DNA from: Anaerotignum sp.
GTDB lineage: Bacteria > Bacillota > Clostridia > Lachnospirales > Anaerotignaceae
Direction of reading: 5' to 3'
Assembly: GCA_020024255.1 (NCBI GenBank)
Contig: JAHHTX010000057.1
Span: 1-13,146 of the forward strand
DNA: 13,146 bases
The translations under genes and the position numbers were made by a program. How positions within the stretch are numbered: position 1 is the stretch's first letter; each line of letters opens with the position of its first letter. Shown piece after piece: positions 1-8,251 of this stretch. The notes under the pieces were generated by a model, which was not told where the DNA came from, did no database searches, and saw only the letters and a program-made list of their open reading frames with translations.

Positions 1-4
1 ACCA

Positions 5-33
5 TTGACATTTTACCTGTCCTGATACATAAT
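5..33 (+). promoter_or_regulatory. Sigma-A type promoter at the left edge
   Basis: TTGACA at 5-10 is followed by a 17-base spacer and CATAAT at 28-33. This matches 11 of the 12 consensus positions. It reads toward the proline racemase but lies about 330 bases upstream of that start codon, so it would create a long leader. No other convincing promoter was seen closer to the gene, but AT-rich DNA gives chance matches. Confidence 0.5.
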
Positions 34-370
34 AAAAATATATGCTGGATTGTGATTTGGGATACAATCCCACTTGTTAGTTTTTTGTCATTACCTGTTG
101 TGTTTTTTAACAATGTTTTGCATAGGTATATACAAAATAGGGATTATGTACGCACAAAAATGCTTCCCATTCATCTTACTATCTTAAATAAATTTCATAG
201 GCTCTTATTGATTTTTTCTATGAATAAATCCATAAGAAATAACAGGAGATAATGATGTGGCTGTGGCAAATGCGTGTGTCTTATTCTAAATGATTGAGCT
301 AAATCACAATTCAAATATGTGAATTCAGAGCAAGTATCAAAAAATGATTAAGAAAGAAGGTTGCATAATT
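34..370 (+). other. AT-rich leader region without a convincing gene
   Basis: This stretch upstream of the proline racemase holds no protein I can support. A small dyad lies just after the promoter: 58-63 pairs with 67-72 around a 3-base loop, with an overlapping alternative of 47-53 with 64-70. A run of six T follows at 81-86, eight bases beyond the hairpin, so it is a poor terminator. A very short reading frame at 255-293 (12 residues, two Trp) has AGGAG at 244-248 in front of it. Whether it is translated is unknown. Confidence 0.4.
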
Positions 371-1405
371 ATGAAATTGCAGGCTAACGTAAATTTTGAT
401 CGTTTTGAAGCACAACTTCAGGTAGTGGATGCACACACCGTAGGGGAATTTTGCAGAGTGGTTATCGGCGGTTTCCCTGAACCTGAAGGTAAAACAATGA
501 TCGAAAAGAAAAAATGGATGGAACACAACTATGACCATGTTCGTACTGCATTGATGTTCGAACCCAGAGGTCACCATGATATGTTCGGCGCTTTTCTTTG
601 CGAACCTGTTGACAAAGAAGCTGACTTTGGCGTAATGTTCATGGATACAGGCGGATACCTGAACATGTGTGGTCACTGCACAATCGGTGCGGTAACTGTT
701 GCAATCGAAGCCGGTCTGGTTGAATCCCACGAAGGCGAAAACGAAGTTGTTCTGGAAGCACCTGCTGGTCTTATCCGCACAACAGCAATTGTAAAAGACG
801 GAAAAGTAGAAAACGTTACATTGACAAATGTTCCTTCTTTTGTTTATAAAGAAAATCTTTCCGTTAATATTGATGGCAAAGACATTCCTTTCACCATTTC
901 CTTTGGTGGCAGCTTCTTTGCACTGGTTGATACAACAAAGCTGGATCTTGGCGAAATCAATCCAAAATCCGTTCCCGCATACACCGACCTAGGCATGAAA
1001 CTGTTAGATGTAATCAACAAAGAAATTCCTGTAAAACATCCTTTACTGGACATTGACACAGTAGACCTTGTTGAATTCTATGGCCCTACACCAAACCCTG
1101 ACAAAGCAACAATGAGAAACGTTGTTATTTTCGGTGATGCTATGGCTGACCGTTCTCCTTGCGGAACAGGTACAAGTGCAAAACTTGCTACACTGCATCA
1201 TTGGGGCGAAATCGGTGTTGGCGAAGAATTCATTTACGAAAGCTTCATCGGTTCCCTGTTTAAAGGCGTAATCAAAGAAACCACAAAAGTTGGCGATTTT
1301 GATGCTGTTGTTCCTATGATTACAGGCAGCTGCTATCTGACAGGTGTTGGTACATACTTAATCGATGGAACAGACCCTCTGAAATACGGTTTCCAGGTTG
1401 GTTAA
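371..1405 (+). CDS. prdF: Proline racemase (PrdF-like)
   Basis: A 344-residue protein of the proline racemase family, close to the family's usual length. These cytosolic enzymes interconvert L- and D-proline without a cofactor, using two cysteines as acid and base. Both are present: Cys100 in an MCGH motif and Cys264 in a DRSPCGTGT motif. The related 3-hydroxyproline dehydratases replace one cysteine with Thr, so racemase or epimerase activity fits better. I chose the ATG at 371, which has AAGAAGG ten bases upstream. An in-frame ATG at 344 would put that ribosome binding site inside the gene. In Stickland fermenters D-proline feeds selenium-dependent D-proline reductase, which makes the selenium operon next door a suggestive neighbour. 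The reductase genes themselves are not in the window. Hydroxyproline 2-epimerase is an alternative function that sequence alone does not exclude. Confidence 0.9.
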   Translation: MKLQANVNFDRFEAQLQVVDAHTVGEFCRVVIGGFPEPEGKTMIEKKKWMEHNYDHVRTALMFEPRGHHDMFGAFLCEPVDKEADFGVMFMDTGGYLNMCGHCTIGAVTVAIEAGLVESHEGENEVVLEAPAGLIRTTAIVKDGKVENVTLTNVPSFVYKENLSVNIDGKDIPFTISFGGSFFALVDTTKLDLGEINPKSVPAYTDLGMKLLDVINKEIPVKHPLLDIDTVDLVEFYGPTPNPDKATMRNVVIFGDAMADRSPCGTGTSAKLATLHHWGEIGVGEEFIYESFIGSLFKGVIKETTKVGDFDAVVPMITGSCYLTGVGTYLIDGTDPLKYGFQVG

Positions 1406-1450
1406 TTCCTGTGAGATTTATTGCCAAATCTATGTGATAATACTAACAAT

Positions 1451-1478
1451 AAAAGCGGATTCTTTTGAATCCGCTTTT
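1451..1478. terminator. Bidirectional rho-independent terminator
   Basis: A perfect 12-bp stem (1451-1462 with 1467-1478) closes on a TTTT loop. It ends in a T run on the + strand and begins with AAAA, so a U tract also results when read from the - strand. It lies between the proline racemase (+) and the end of the selenium operon (-), which converge here, and can terminate both. Confidence 0.88.
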
Positions 1479-1488
1479 TTTATATACA

Positions 1489-1722
1489 CTATACCATACA
1501 CTCATGGATTTCTTCTTTTATGCCATGCTGTTCTGCAACATTTTCTATGTGCTCCCGTTCCACAATGTCAGTACACCATGCCATACCGCATCCGGCAGAT
1601 ATACTTCTCGGCACAGGAATCAGCCTTCCTGACACGCCAGACATCTTGCAGTATTTTTCCATGGCAATGGCATCTGCCGTTGTGGGAAATGTCGCAACCA
1701 GCTTCAATTCTTTTTTCCTCAT
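1489..1722 (-). CDS. DUF3343 protein, putative Se/S carrier-like
   Basis: A 77-residue cytosolic protein matching the DUF3343 family (putative Se/S carrier-like). It has an N-terminal beta-strand and helix pattern and the typical Ser-Ala-Gly-Cys-Gly-Met motif around Cys45. Cys50 follows closely. The biochemical role is not established. Family members recur beside selenium and cysteine-desulfurase genes, so carrying a sulfur or selenium atom on the conserved cysteine is a reasonable inference. It is the last gene of the selenium operon. The ATG at 1722 lies four bases after the stop of the upstream desulfurase gene, with GAGGAAG inside the end of that gene as ribosome binding site. A TTG directly before the ATG would add one residue. 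The operon terminator follows. Confidence 0.8.
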   Translation of the reverse strand: MRKKELKLVATFPTTADAIAMEKYCKMSGVSGRLIPVPRSISAGCGMAWCTDIVEREHIENVAEQHGIKEEIHECMV

Positions 1723-1726
1723 CAAC

Positions 1727-2866
1727 CTATTCTTCCTCTGCTAATTTTTTAATGGCTTCTATTGCTGTTTCCACTTCCTCTTTTGTGTTGTAATGGGAAA
1801 AGCTAAAGCGAACCGCACCTTGTTCCACTGTCCCCAGTGCCTTATGCATCAACGGTGCACAATGGGCTCCCGGTCTTGTGCAGATTCCATATGTTTCAAG
1901 CAGTTCGTCACTCACTTCTGCGGAATCATATTCCCCGATATTCAAAGTGACAATGGGGCAACGTTCCTTTGTTTCAAAATCTCCGTATATTTGCACACCG
2001 GGAATATCCTTCACCCCATCATAAAACTGCCACATATAGGAAAGTTCCTGTTCCCTGATTTGGTCTATGCCAACTTTTTGCAAATAAGACATAGAGGCAT
2101 TTAACCCTGCAATGCCATGTCCGTTTAATGTTCCTGCTTCCAAAGCGATTGGCATGTCTGTGGGGTGCTTTTTGCTGTAAGTCTGTACACCACTCCCCCC
2201 CGATTTCAGCGGTGTTACCTGCAAACCTTTTCTCACATACATTCCGCCCGTCCCTTGTGGGCCAAGTAATGCTTTGTGTCCCGTAAAACATAAAATATCA
2301 ATCTGCATTTCCTGCACATGAATGGGATAAACACCTGCCGTTTGGGAGGCATCTACAATAAACAGAACATGATGACGCTTTGCCATTTCGCCTACCCGTT
2401 GCAAATCAATTTTATTTCCGGTAAGATTGGAGGCATGCGTACAAATAATTGCCTTTGTATTTTCTTGGATAGCTTCTTCCATTTCTGTATAAGAAATATT
2501 GCCCTTCTTATCGCTCTGCACAAAAGTCAGAGAAACCCCTTTTTCTTCCATTTCATACAAAGGACGAAGTACAGAATTATGCTCCAACATGGTTGTCACC
2601 ACATGATCGCCCGGCTCCAATACCCCTTTAATGGCTGTATTCAAAGATTCTGTGGAATTACTGGTAAAGACAATCTGTTTTGGGTCTTCTGCACCAAAAA
2701 AATCTGCCAATTTCTCTCTGGTATCATAAATCAGCCTTGCCGCATTCAAAGACGCATCATTGGTTCCTCTTCCTGCATTTCCCATTGCATTCATTGCCTT
2801 AGCAACTGCCTCTGCTACCTCAGGCGGCTTCCGCATTGTTGTTGCAGCATTATCCATATAAATCAT
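1727..2866 (-). CDS. Class V aminotransferase / cysteine desulfurase, selenium-associated type
   Basis: A 379-residue PLP enzyme of the NifS/CsdB-type class V aminotransferase fold. Visible landmarks are the N-terminal DNAATT, His96 in LEHNS, Asp172 in VDASQ, the PLP-binding Lys198 in TGHKALLGPQG, and the likely persulfide or selenide Cys336 in RPGAHCAP. Enzymes of this kind take sulfur from cysteine or selenium from selenocysteine and pass it on as a Cys-bound persulfide or selenide. The protein resembles the subfamily found in selenium and molybdenum-hydroxylase gene clusters (the EF2568 type). Its place between a LysR gene and a DUF3343 carrier, downstream of selDAB, supports a role in selenium delivery, although ordinary cysteine desulfurase activity cannot be excluded. 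Its ATG follows the LysR stop by two bases, so translational coupling is likely. Confidence 0.87.
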   Translation of the reverse strand: MIYMDNAATTMRKPPEVAEAVAKAMNAMGNAGRGTNDASLNAARLIYDTREKLADFFGAEDPKQIVFTSNSTESLNTAIKGVLEPGDHVVTTMLEHNSVLRPLYEMEEKGVSLTFVQSDKKGNISYTEMEEAIQENTKAIICTHASNLTGNKIDLQRVGEMAKRHHVLFIVDASQTAGVYPIHVQEMQIDILCFTGHKALLGPQGTGGMYVRKGLQVTPLKSGGSGVQTYSKKHPTDMPIALEAGTLNGHGIAGLNASMSYLQKVGIDQIREQELSYMWQFYDGVKDIPGVQIYGDFETKERCPIVTLNIGEYDSAEVSDELLETYGICTRPGAHCAPLMHKALGTVEQGAVRFSFSHYNTKEEVETAIEAIKKLAEEE

Positions 2867-2868
2867 GA

Positions 2869-3798
2869 TTATCCCCGCTTTCTATGGGCATGTTCTGCCT
2901 GTTTATATATTTCCCTGACCATTTCCACAAATTTTTCCATATGTGCAGATAAACACAAATCTTTATTGTAAACCATGTTAATGTTTCGGATACCGCCTTT
3001 TCCTGCAAAAGGAAAACCAAGCATTTCCCCACTGGCAATTTTCTCCTCTGCTGCCAATCTGGAAATAATGGATACGCCCATGCCACTGCACACTGATGTT
3101 TTGATTGCCTCTTGGTTCTCCATGCTGGCAATGACATGAAGCTCTCCAACCGGTATACCGTGTTTTTGCAGCTGTTTTTCCGCTTCCATTCGTGTGCCCG
3201 AGCCTTCCTCTCGCATAATGATGGATTCCTGCAAAAGCCACACCATATCTTTCGCTGTTTCCTGCAATTTTCTAAACTTTTCGTTATTGGGTGTAATCAC
3301 CACCAGTTGGTCTTGATAAAAAGGAATATACCTGCAATTCTTTTTTTCCAATACCGTTCCGGTAAATCCAATATCTACGGTATGATTCAGAATTTCCTGC
3401 ACAACATCGGCACTGTCTGTTTCAATGACCTTAAAATGCTCGCTTGGATATTTTTCATTATACCGTACCAAAATTTTCGGAAGCAGATATTGTGCCGGTA
3501 CAGAAGATGCTGCAATGGTAATACAGTGTTTCTCCACCTTCTTATTCTCCTGAAATATCCGAAAAATTTCCTCTTCCAGTTCGACCATTTGTTTTGCAGA
3601 ATCATACAGCAGCTTTCCTTCTTCCGATAATCTCACTTCCTTTGTGGTACGGACAAACAGTCTGACGTGCAATTCTTTTTCCAATCCTGCAATATGTGCA
3701 CTTACAGTAGGTTGTGTCAAAAATAACGCTTTTGCAGCCTTAGAAAAACTTTTCTTGTCTGCCACACACACAAATGCTTCCAACTGCTTTAAGTTCAT
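2869..3798 (-). CDS. LysR-family regulator, selenium-associated
   Basis: A 309-residue LysR-type transcriptional regulator. Residues 1-60 form the winged helix-turn-helix, with the recognition helix around the QPTVSAHIAGLE stretch (residues 29-40). The remainder is the periplasmic-binding-protein-like effector domain typical of the family, and the length is normal. The effector is unknown. Its position inside the selenium operon and its similarity to the LysR group annotated as selenium-metabolism-associated make a selenium or sulfur signal plausible. The ATG overlaps the selB stop in an ATGA, so the gene is probably translated by coupling and cotranscribed with selB. A LysR-like dyad lies at the operon promoter (8908-8922), which suggests autoregulation. 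Both the selenium signal and autoregulation are inference. Confidence 0.88.
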   Translation of the reverse strand: MNLKQLEAFVCVADKKSFSKAAKALFLTQPTVSAHIAGLEKELHVRLFVRTTKEVRLSEEGKLLYDSAKQMVELEEEIFRIFQENKKVEKHCITIAASSVPAQYLLPKILVRYNEKYPSEHFKVIETDSADVVQEILNHTVDIGFTGTVLEKKNCRYIPFYQDQLVVITPNNEKFRKLQETAKDMVWLLQESIIMREEGSGTRMEAEKQLQKHGIPVGELHVIASMENQEAIKTSVCSGMGVSIISRLAAEEKIASGEMLGFPFAGKGGIRNINMVYNKDLCLSAHMEKFVEMVREIYKQAEHAHRKRG

Positions 3799-5714
3799 AT
3801 ATATGCTACCCTTTCGCTTTCTGTCCCATTTTTCTTTGTCACTTTTATGCTGTCCATATATTCCAAAATCGGCTTTGCACTTTTTCTGCTTGTGCCAAGC
3901 AAGTCACGGACTTCTGCAATGGTAATCAAAGGATTCTCCTGCAAGCGATTTTGTATCACTTCTTTTGCCTCATCAATGATGTCTTTCAATGTGTATATAT
4001 CTTCTGCAATTTTCACGACTATTTCTTCTCCCATAAAAAGCTGCAAAAGGTCTTCCACAATCTGCTTGTCTATCTGCCCAAAGGAAATCTCGGAAAATCT
4101 GATAAAATCAAATTTTGCATTGCGGAGTTCCTTTTGTACAATATGATATACCTTTTCATAGACTGCGTCTTTTGGCACTGCAAAATCCGGCAGACATAAA
4201 AACTCCTGATCTCTTCGCAGCACACCTTCTTCCAGCAGCATTTCCATATACATATCGAATACATTCTTTTTGATTTTCTTCAGATAAGTTGTATGGATTT
4301 CTGCTTTTTGAATGCCCAAACGATAGGGGTATTTTTCATGATACTTTCCGATAGCTTCCAAGAGGGTATGCCGAATCTCCTGTTCATGGGCAGTGTGCCA
4401 CACATAAGTATCTTTTTTCATGGGGAATATCTTTACTATGCCCTGTGCATGGAGAGAGTTCACGTCTTCCACCACTTCGTCCATAGAAAGTGCCGTCAAC
4501 TTTGCCAACTCGTTTAAGGTAATCATGGTTTCGCCATGAGATTTGATGTGCAGTTCAATGACATCTTCCGAAGAACCGGATTCTTTCCGTTTGAGTTCTT
4601 CAATAGCTGCAGCATCAAAGCGTTTCTTTTTCTTTGGATTGGGTTCTAATACAACACCACCACCGATGGTTTCCATGGGGGAATAAAAACGTACCACAAA
4701 CCGATCTCCTCTACGCAGAGCAATTTCTTCCTCCAAACGCAGCTGCACAAAGCCACTTTCTCCTGCTGCAATTTCTTCTTTGTCTAGCAAAACCGCCCTG
4801 CAAAGAATTTCACTTGTTCCCGTAAAGAAGTGCAGTCTTGCCTGATTTTGCAACACACGGTTTGATGTTGGCAGTACATTCAATTTGACATCTAAGAGCG
4901 TGGTATTTTTCATATTATTGGGCGCAGCAAGCACACAGCCTCTTTGGATTTCGCTTTTTTTCACATTGGACAGATTGATTGCCACTCGCTGCCCTGCATA
5001 GCATCTGTCTACATTTTCTCCATGTACCTGAATATTTCTAATCTTACATTCCTTTTCCACGGGGTACATCTGCAAGCTGTCATCTTTACTGATGGTTCCT
5101 GCCAACAATGTCCCTGTGACAATGGTACCAAATCCAGACAGTGTAAATACACGGTCAATGGGAAGTCTGGGAATGGTATGGATATCCTTTTCCACCACCT
5201 CTTCCTCTGTCAATTTCTCTATAACTTCCTTTAATTGCGGAATTCCCTGTCCGGTTACGGCAGACACTTCCACAATGGGTGCGTGTTCCAGAAAAGTCCC
5301 TTCCAACTCCTCTTTGATTTCCTCTTCCATCAGTTCAAGCCAATCAGGGTCAACCAAATCGCATTTATTTAGTACAATAATGCTCTTTTCAATACCCAGC
5401 TGTCCCAAAATATCCATATGTTCCCGCGTCTGGGGCATAATGCCTTCGTCTGCGGCAATGACAAGCATTACAAGGTCCATACCAACAACACCTGCCACCA
5501 TGTTATTGATAAAACGCTCATGTCCGGGTACGTCAATCATCCCTACACGATCTCCGTTTTTCAAATCAAAATAGGTAAAGCCAAGGTCAATGGTAATGCC
5601 TCTTTTTTGTTCTTCCAGCCACCGGTCTGTATTTCTTCCAGTCAAAGCCTTAATCAATGTTGTTTTCCCATGGTCTATATGACCGGCTGTTCCAATAATA
5701 ATGTTTTTCATCAT
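3795..5714 (-). CDS. selB: Selenocysteine-specific elongation factor SelB
   Basis: A 639-residue translational GTPase that carries Sec-tRNA(Sec) to the ribosome at UGA codons marked by a SECIS hairpin. The GTPase motifs are all present: GHIDHGKT (11-18), RGIT (39-42), DVPGHE (61-66), NKCD (116-119) and SAVTG (151-155). Two EF-Tu-like beta-barrel domains follow, and the C-terminal half carries the tandem winged-helix region that binds SECIS RNA in this family. The length fits full-size bacterial SelB. The start overlaps the selA stop in an ATGA, and the end overlaps the LysR start in another. A second in-frame ATG follows directly, so initiation could begin at either. It is the partner of the recoded UGA in selD of the same operon. 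Confidence 0.96.
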   Translation of the reverse strand: MMKNIIIGTAGHIDHGKTTLIKALTGRNTDRWLEEQKRGITIDLGFTYFDLKNGDRVGMIDVPGHERFINNMVAGVVGMDLVMLVIAADEGIMPQTREHMDILGQLGIEKSIIVLNKCDLVDPDWLELMEEEIKEELEGTFLEHAPIVEVSAVTGQGIPQLKEVIEKLTEEEVVEKDIHTIPRLPIDRVFTLSGFGTIVTGTLLAGTISKDDSLQMYPVEKECKIRNIQVHGENVDRCYAGQRVAINLSNVKKSEIQRGCVLAAPNNMKNTTLLDVKLNVLPTSNRVLQNQARLHFFTGTSEILCRAVLLDKEEIAAGESGFVQLRLEEEIALRRGDRFVVRFYSPMETIGGGVVLEPNPKKKKRFDAAAIEELKRKESGSSEDVIELHIKSHGETMITLNELAKLTALSMDEVVEDVNSLHAQGIVKIFPMKKDTYVWHTAHEQEIRHTLLEAIGKYHEKYPYRLGIQKAEIHTTYLKKIKKNVFDMYMEMLLEEGVLRRDQEFLCLPDFAVPKDAVYEKVYHIVQKELRNAKFDFIRFSEISFGQIDKQIVEDLLQLFMGEEIVVKIAEDIYTLKDIIDEAKEVIQNRLQENPLITIAEVRDLLGTSRKSAKPILEYMDSIKVTKKNGTESERVAYI

Positions 5715-7117
5715 GCCGTTGTCAGCCTTTCTATATTCTGTAACTGTTTCAAGTATCCGAAGTTTTCTGTTCCAATGGTACGCACATCCAGAAATATTCT
5801 GTCATGAATGACCCTTGCCACAACAGGAACAGGAAGAAGACGCATACTTTCTTCCAGTTCTGATGTGGTCATGTGCAGTGGCTTTATGGTTACAGCCATA
5901 CTCTCAATGCACTCCAAAGGCAAAGAACCCCCGCCAATCTGTGACTGACATGGTTCCAACCTGATTTCTGCGTCCAATTTCAATTTGGAAAGCATCTGTT
6001 TCAGCCGACGTGCTTCTTTTGTAATCTCCGCAAGAGGCTTTGTCATCATTTGCAATACAGGAATATTTTTAACGGCTCTTTCCTCAGAAAGATATTCTTT
6101 CAACACAACCTCCAGTGCTGATGCCGTAAATTTATCAATTCTGAGGGCACGCATCAGCTGATTCTGTTTCATGCGGTCAATATACTTCTTCTTACCCACA
6201 ATCAAGCCTGCCTGTGGTCCACCCAAGAGCTTATCTCCGCTGAAACACACCACATCTGCACCACTTGCTACAGATTCCTGCACTGTAGGCTCATAAGTAA
6301 TGCCATATTTGCTTAAATCAATCAGCACACCACTGCCCAAGTCCTCAATAACCGGAATTTCATACTTTTCTCCCAGTTCCACAAGCTGTGCAATGGGAAC
6401 TGTTTCTGTAAATCCCACAATCCTGTAATTGCTTGTATGCACTTTCAATAACGCCGTTGTTTCTTCTGTAATTGCCTTTTCATAATCGGCATAATGGGTT
6501 TTATTGGTTGTGCCCACTTCCACAAGCGATGCACCACTTTGTTCCATAACGTCGGGAATACGAAATTTTCCGCCAATTTCAACAAGTTCTCCTCTGGATA
6601 CCAGCACTTCGCCTGCCTTTGCCATTGTACTCAAAATCAGCATAACCGCTGCCGCATTGTTGTTGACGGCAATGGCAGCCTCTGCCCCTGTCACTTTGCA
6701 AAGCAGCTCTTCAAAATGCGCATATCTCTCTCCACGCTTTCCCTTTGCCAAATGATACTCCAAGTTGGAATATCCCGTAGCAATTTCGGCAATATGCTGC
6801 ATATGATTTGCACTGATGGGTGCACGTCCCAAATTCGTATGCAGTATGGTTCCTGTGGCATTGATCACTTTTTTCATATTGGGCTGAAGCAGTTTTTCTG
6901 CCTGCTGTTCAATTCTCTTTGGCAGAAGGGCAATTTCCTCCATTGCTGCCTCCTCTGATGTACATTGTCCAATGTATTTACGCAGTGCATCTGTTTCCAC
7001 CCGTATGGCTTCTATAATCATTTCCCTGCCATAAATCGCAATCATCTGTTTTATTGTACCGTCTTCCAGCAGTAAATCTACCTTCGGAATACTGCGGTAT
7101 AACATATTTTTATCCAT
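5711..7117 (-). CDS. selA: L-seryl-tRNA(Sec) selenium transferase SelA
   Basis: A 468-residue PLP enzyme that converts seryl-tRNA(Sec) to selenocysteinyl-tRNA(Sec) using selenophosphate, working as a homo-oligomer in the cytosol. Supporting motifs are the N-terminal INATGTILHTNLGRAP (85-100), the VNNNAAAVML segment (151-160) and the PLP lysine, Lys296, in FSGDKLLGGPQAG. The length matches bacterial SelA. Its ATG directly follows the selD stop codon with no gap, and the CAGGAG in the last codons of selD serves as ribosome binding site. Its stop overlaps the selB start. The three genes together make the full protein set for bacterial Sec synthesis and insertion. Confidence 0.96.
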   Translation of the reverse strand: MDKNMLYRSIPKVDLLLEDGTIKQMIAIYGREMIIEAIRVETDALRKYIGQCTSEEAAMEEIALLPKRIEQQAEKLLQPNMKKVINATGTILHTNLGRAPISANHMQHIAEIATGYSNLEYHLAKGKRGERYAHFEELLCKVTGAEAAIAVNNNAAAVMLILSTMAKAGEVLVSRGELVEIGGKFRIPDVMEQSGASLVEVGTTNKTHYADYEKAITEETTALLKVHTSNYRIVGFTETVPIAQLVELGEKYEIPVIEDLGSGVLIDLSKYGITYEPTVQESVASGADVVCFSGDKLLGGPQAGLIVGKKKYIDRMKQNQLMRALRIDKFTASALEVVLKEYLSEERAVKNIPVLQMMTKPLAEITKEARRLKQMLSKLKLDAEIRLEPCQSQIGGGSLPLECIESMAVTIKPLHMTTSELEESMRLLPVPVVARVIHDRIFLDVRTIGTENFGYLKQLQNIERLTTA

Positions 7118-8170
7118 TTATCTGTTCTCCTGATACAGGCGAATGAGTTTATCGCCTTTTTCCTCTACTGTGCCAATGACAGATACTGTTGTATCCATGT
7201 GCTTTCTTTTAAATTCTTCCAACATCTCGTCCGCATATTCCGGCGGAACGCTGACCAAAAGACCACCGGAGGTCTGTGGGTCATACAGCAGGTCAATATA
7301 ATGTTCTTCTACGCCTTCCATATCCACTTGTGTTCCGGAATATTCTCTGTTTTGATATGCCCCTGCCGGCACCAAACCCATTTTGGCATATTCCATAGCA
7401 CCTTGCAGATAGGCAATCTGATCCACATGAAGGGAAAATGTTACATCGCTTGCCGATGCCATCTCCACGCAATGCCCCAGCAAACCAAAACCGGTAATAT
7501 CTGTGCAGGCTGTCACGGGATATTTCTCTATGACCTCTTTTCCCTTCTTGTTCAGGGACGACATCACTTTCACTGCTTCTTCCACCGCTTCTTTCGATGC
7601 CATTTCTGCCTTTACCGCAGTGTTCACAATGCCGCTTCCAATTTGCTTGGTCAAAATCAAAACATCTCCCGGCTTACTGCCGTGGTTTTTAAATATTTTC
7701 TTGGGATGCACAAAACCGGAAACGCAAAGTCCATATTTCGGTTCGTCGTCCTGTACAGAATGTCCGCCCACCAAAACCGCACCGGCTTCTTTCACCTTAT
7801 CTGCACCACCTGCCAAAATATCCCCCAATATTTCCGGGTCTAAGCAGTTGGGAAAGCCTACAATGTTTAAGGCAACCTTCGGCTCTCCTCCCATGGCATA
7901 AATATCACTTAAGGAATTGGCAGCGGCAATCTGCCCAAAAGTATAGGGGTCATCTACAACAGGCGTAAAGAAATCCACTGTCTGAATCATGGCAATCTCG
8001 TCTGTTATTTGATATACCGCCGCATCATCTGATGTTTCAATTCCCACAAGCAGACGGTCGTCTTGAAATTTTGGCAACTTACCCAAAACTTGAGCAAGGG
8101 TCTTAGGACCTATTTTTGCTGCTCAACCGGCAGTTTTTGTCATCTGTGTCAACTTGATATCATAACGCAT
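7118..8170 (-). CDS. selD: Selenophosphate synthetase SelD, itself a selenoprotein (Sec16)
   Basis: A 350-residue ATP-dependent enzyme that makes selenophosphate, the selenium donor for SelA. The reading frame must be read through an in-frame TGA at 8125-8123. Ordinary ORF calling would start only at a TTG at 8086 and lose 28 residues. Reading from the ATG at 8170 gives an N-terminus with Lys-Leu-Thr-Gln followed by Ala-Gly-Sec-Ala-Ala-Lys at 14-19. This is the catalytic loop of the SelD family, where Cys or Sec precedes the essential Lys19. The ATG is preceded by AAAAGGAG ten bases upstream, whereas the TTG has none. Downstream motifs include DDAAVY, TVDFF and a glycine-rich GGHSVQDDEP segment. 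The full length (350) agrees with typical SelD. A SECIS-like hairpin begins right after the TGA. The upstream yedF gene ends 81 bases before. Confidence 0.95.
8093..8120 (-). promoter_or_regulatory. Candidate bacterial SECIS hairpin for selD Sec16
   Basis: Two bases after the TGA (8125-8123) the mRNA can fold as AGCAA (8120-8116) with TTGCT (8097-8093), a 5/1 internal loop, then GGTC (8110-8107) with GACC (8102-8099) closing a CTAA loop. A competing outer stem pairs 8126-8120 with 8096-8090 and would include the TGA. Position and size fit a SECIS read by SelB. The pairing was found by eye and not scored thermodynamically. Confidence 0.6.
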
Positions 8171-8251
8171 ATGTGATGTTCTCCTTTTCTCTCCAGATTA
8201 CTAAATTCGTCCGCCATTACATGTGTATAGGTATGACATTGGCGTTCTGCA

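Noticed and set aside
47..86. Hairpin followed by six T as a terminator of an upstream gene
   Set aside because: The T run begins eight bases after the stem and the hairpin lies just downstream of a strong promoter, so it is not a normal terminator.
52..252. A 66-residue + strand frame upstream of the proline racemase
   Set aside because: It starts with GTG without a ribosome binding site, has AT-driven composition and resembles no family I know.
259..275. Possible sigma-54 promoter in front of the racemase
   Set aside because: The GG and GC elements are 11 bases apart, not 10, and the surrounding consensus is poor.
311..730. A 139-residue frame antisense to the proline racemase
   Set aside because: It is a shadow of the racemase reading frame; its composition is unlike a real protein and it has no start signals.
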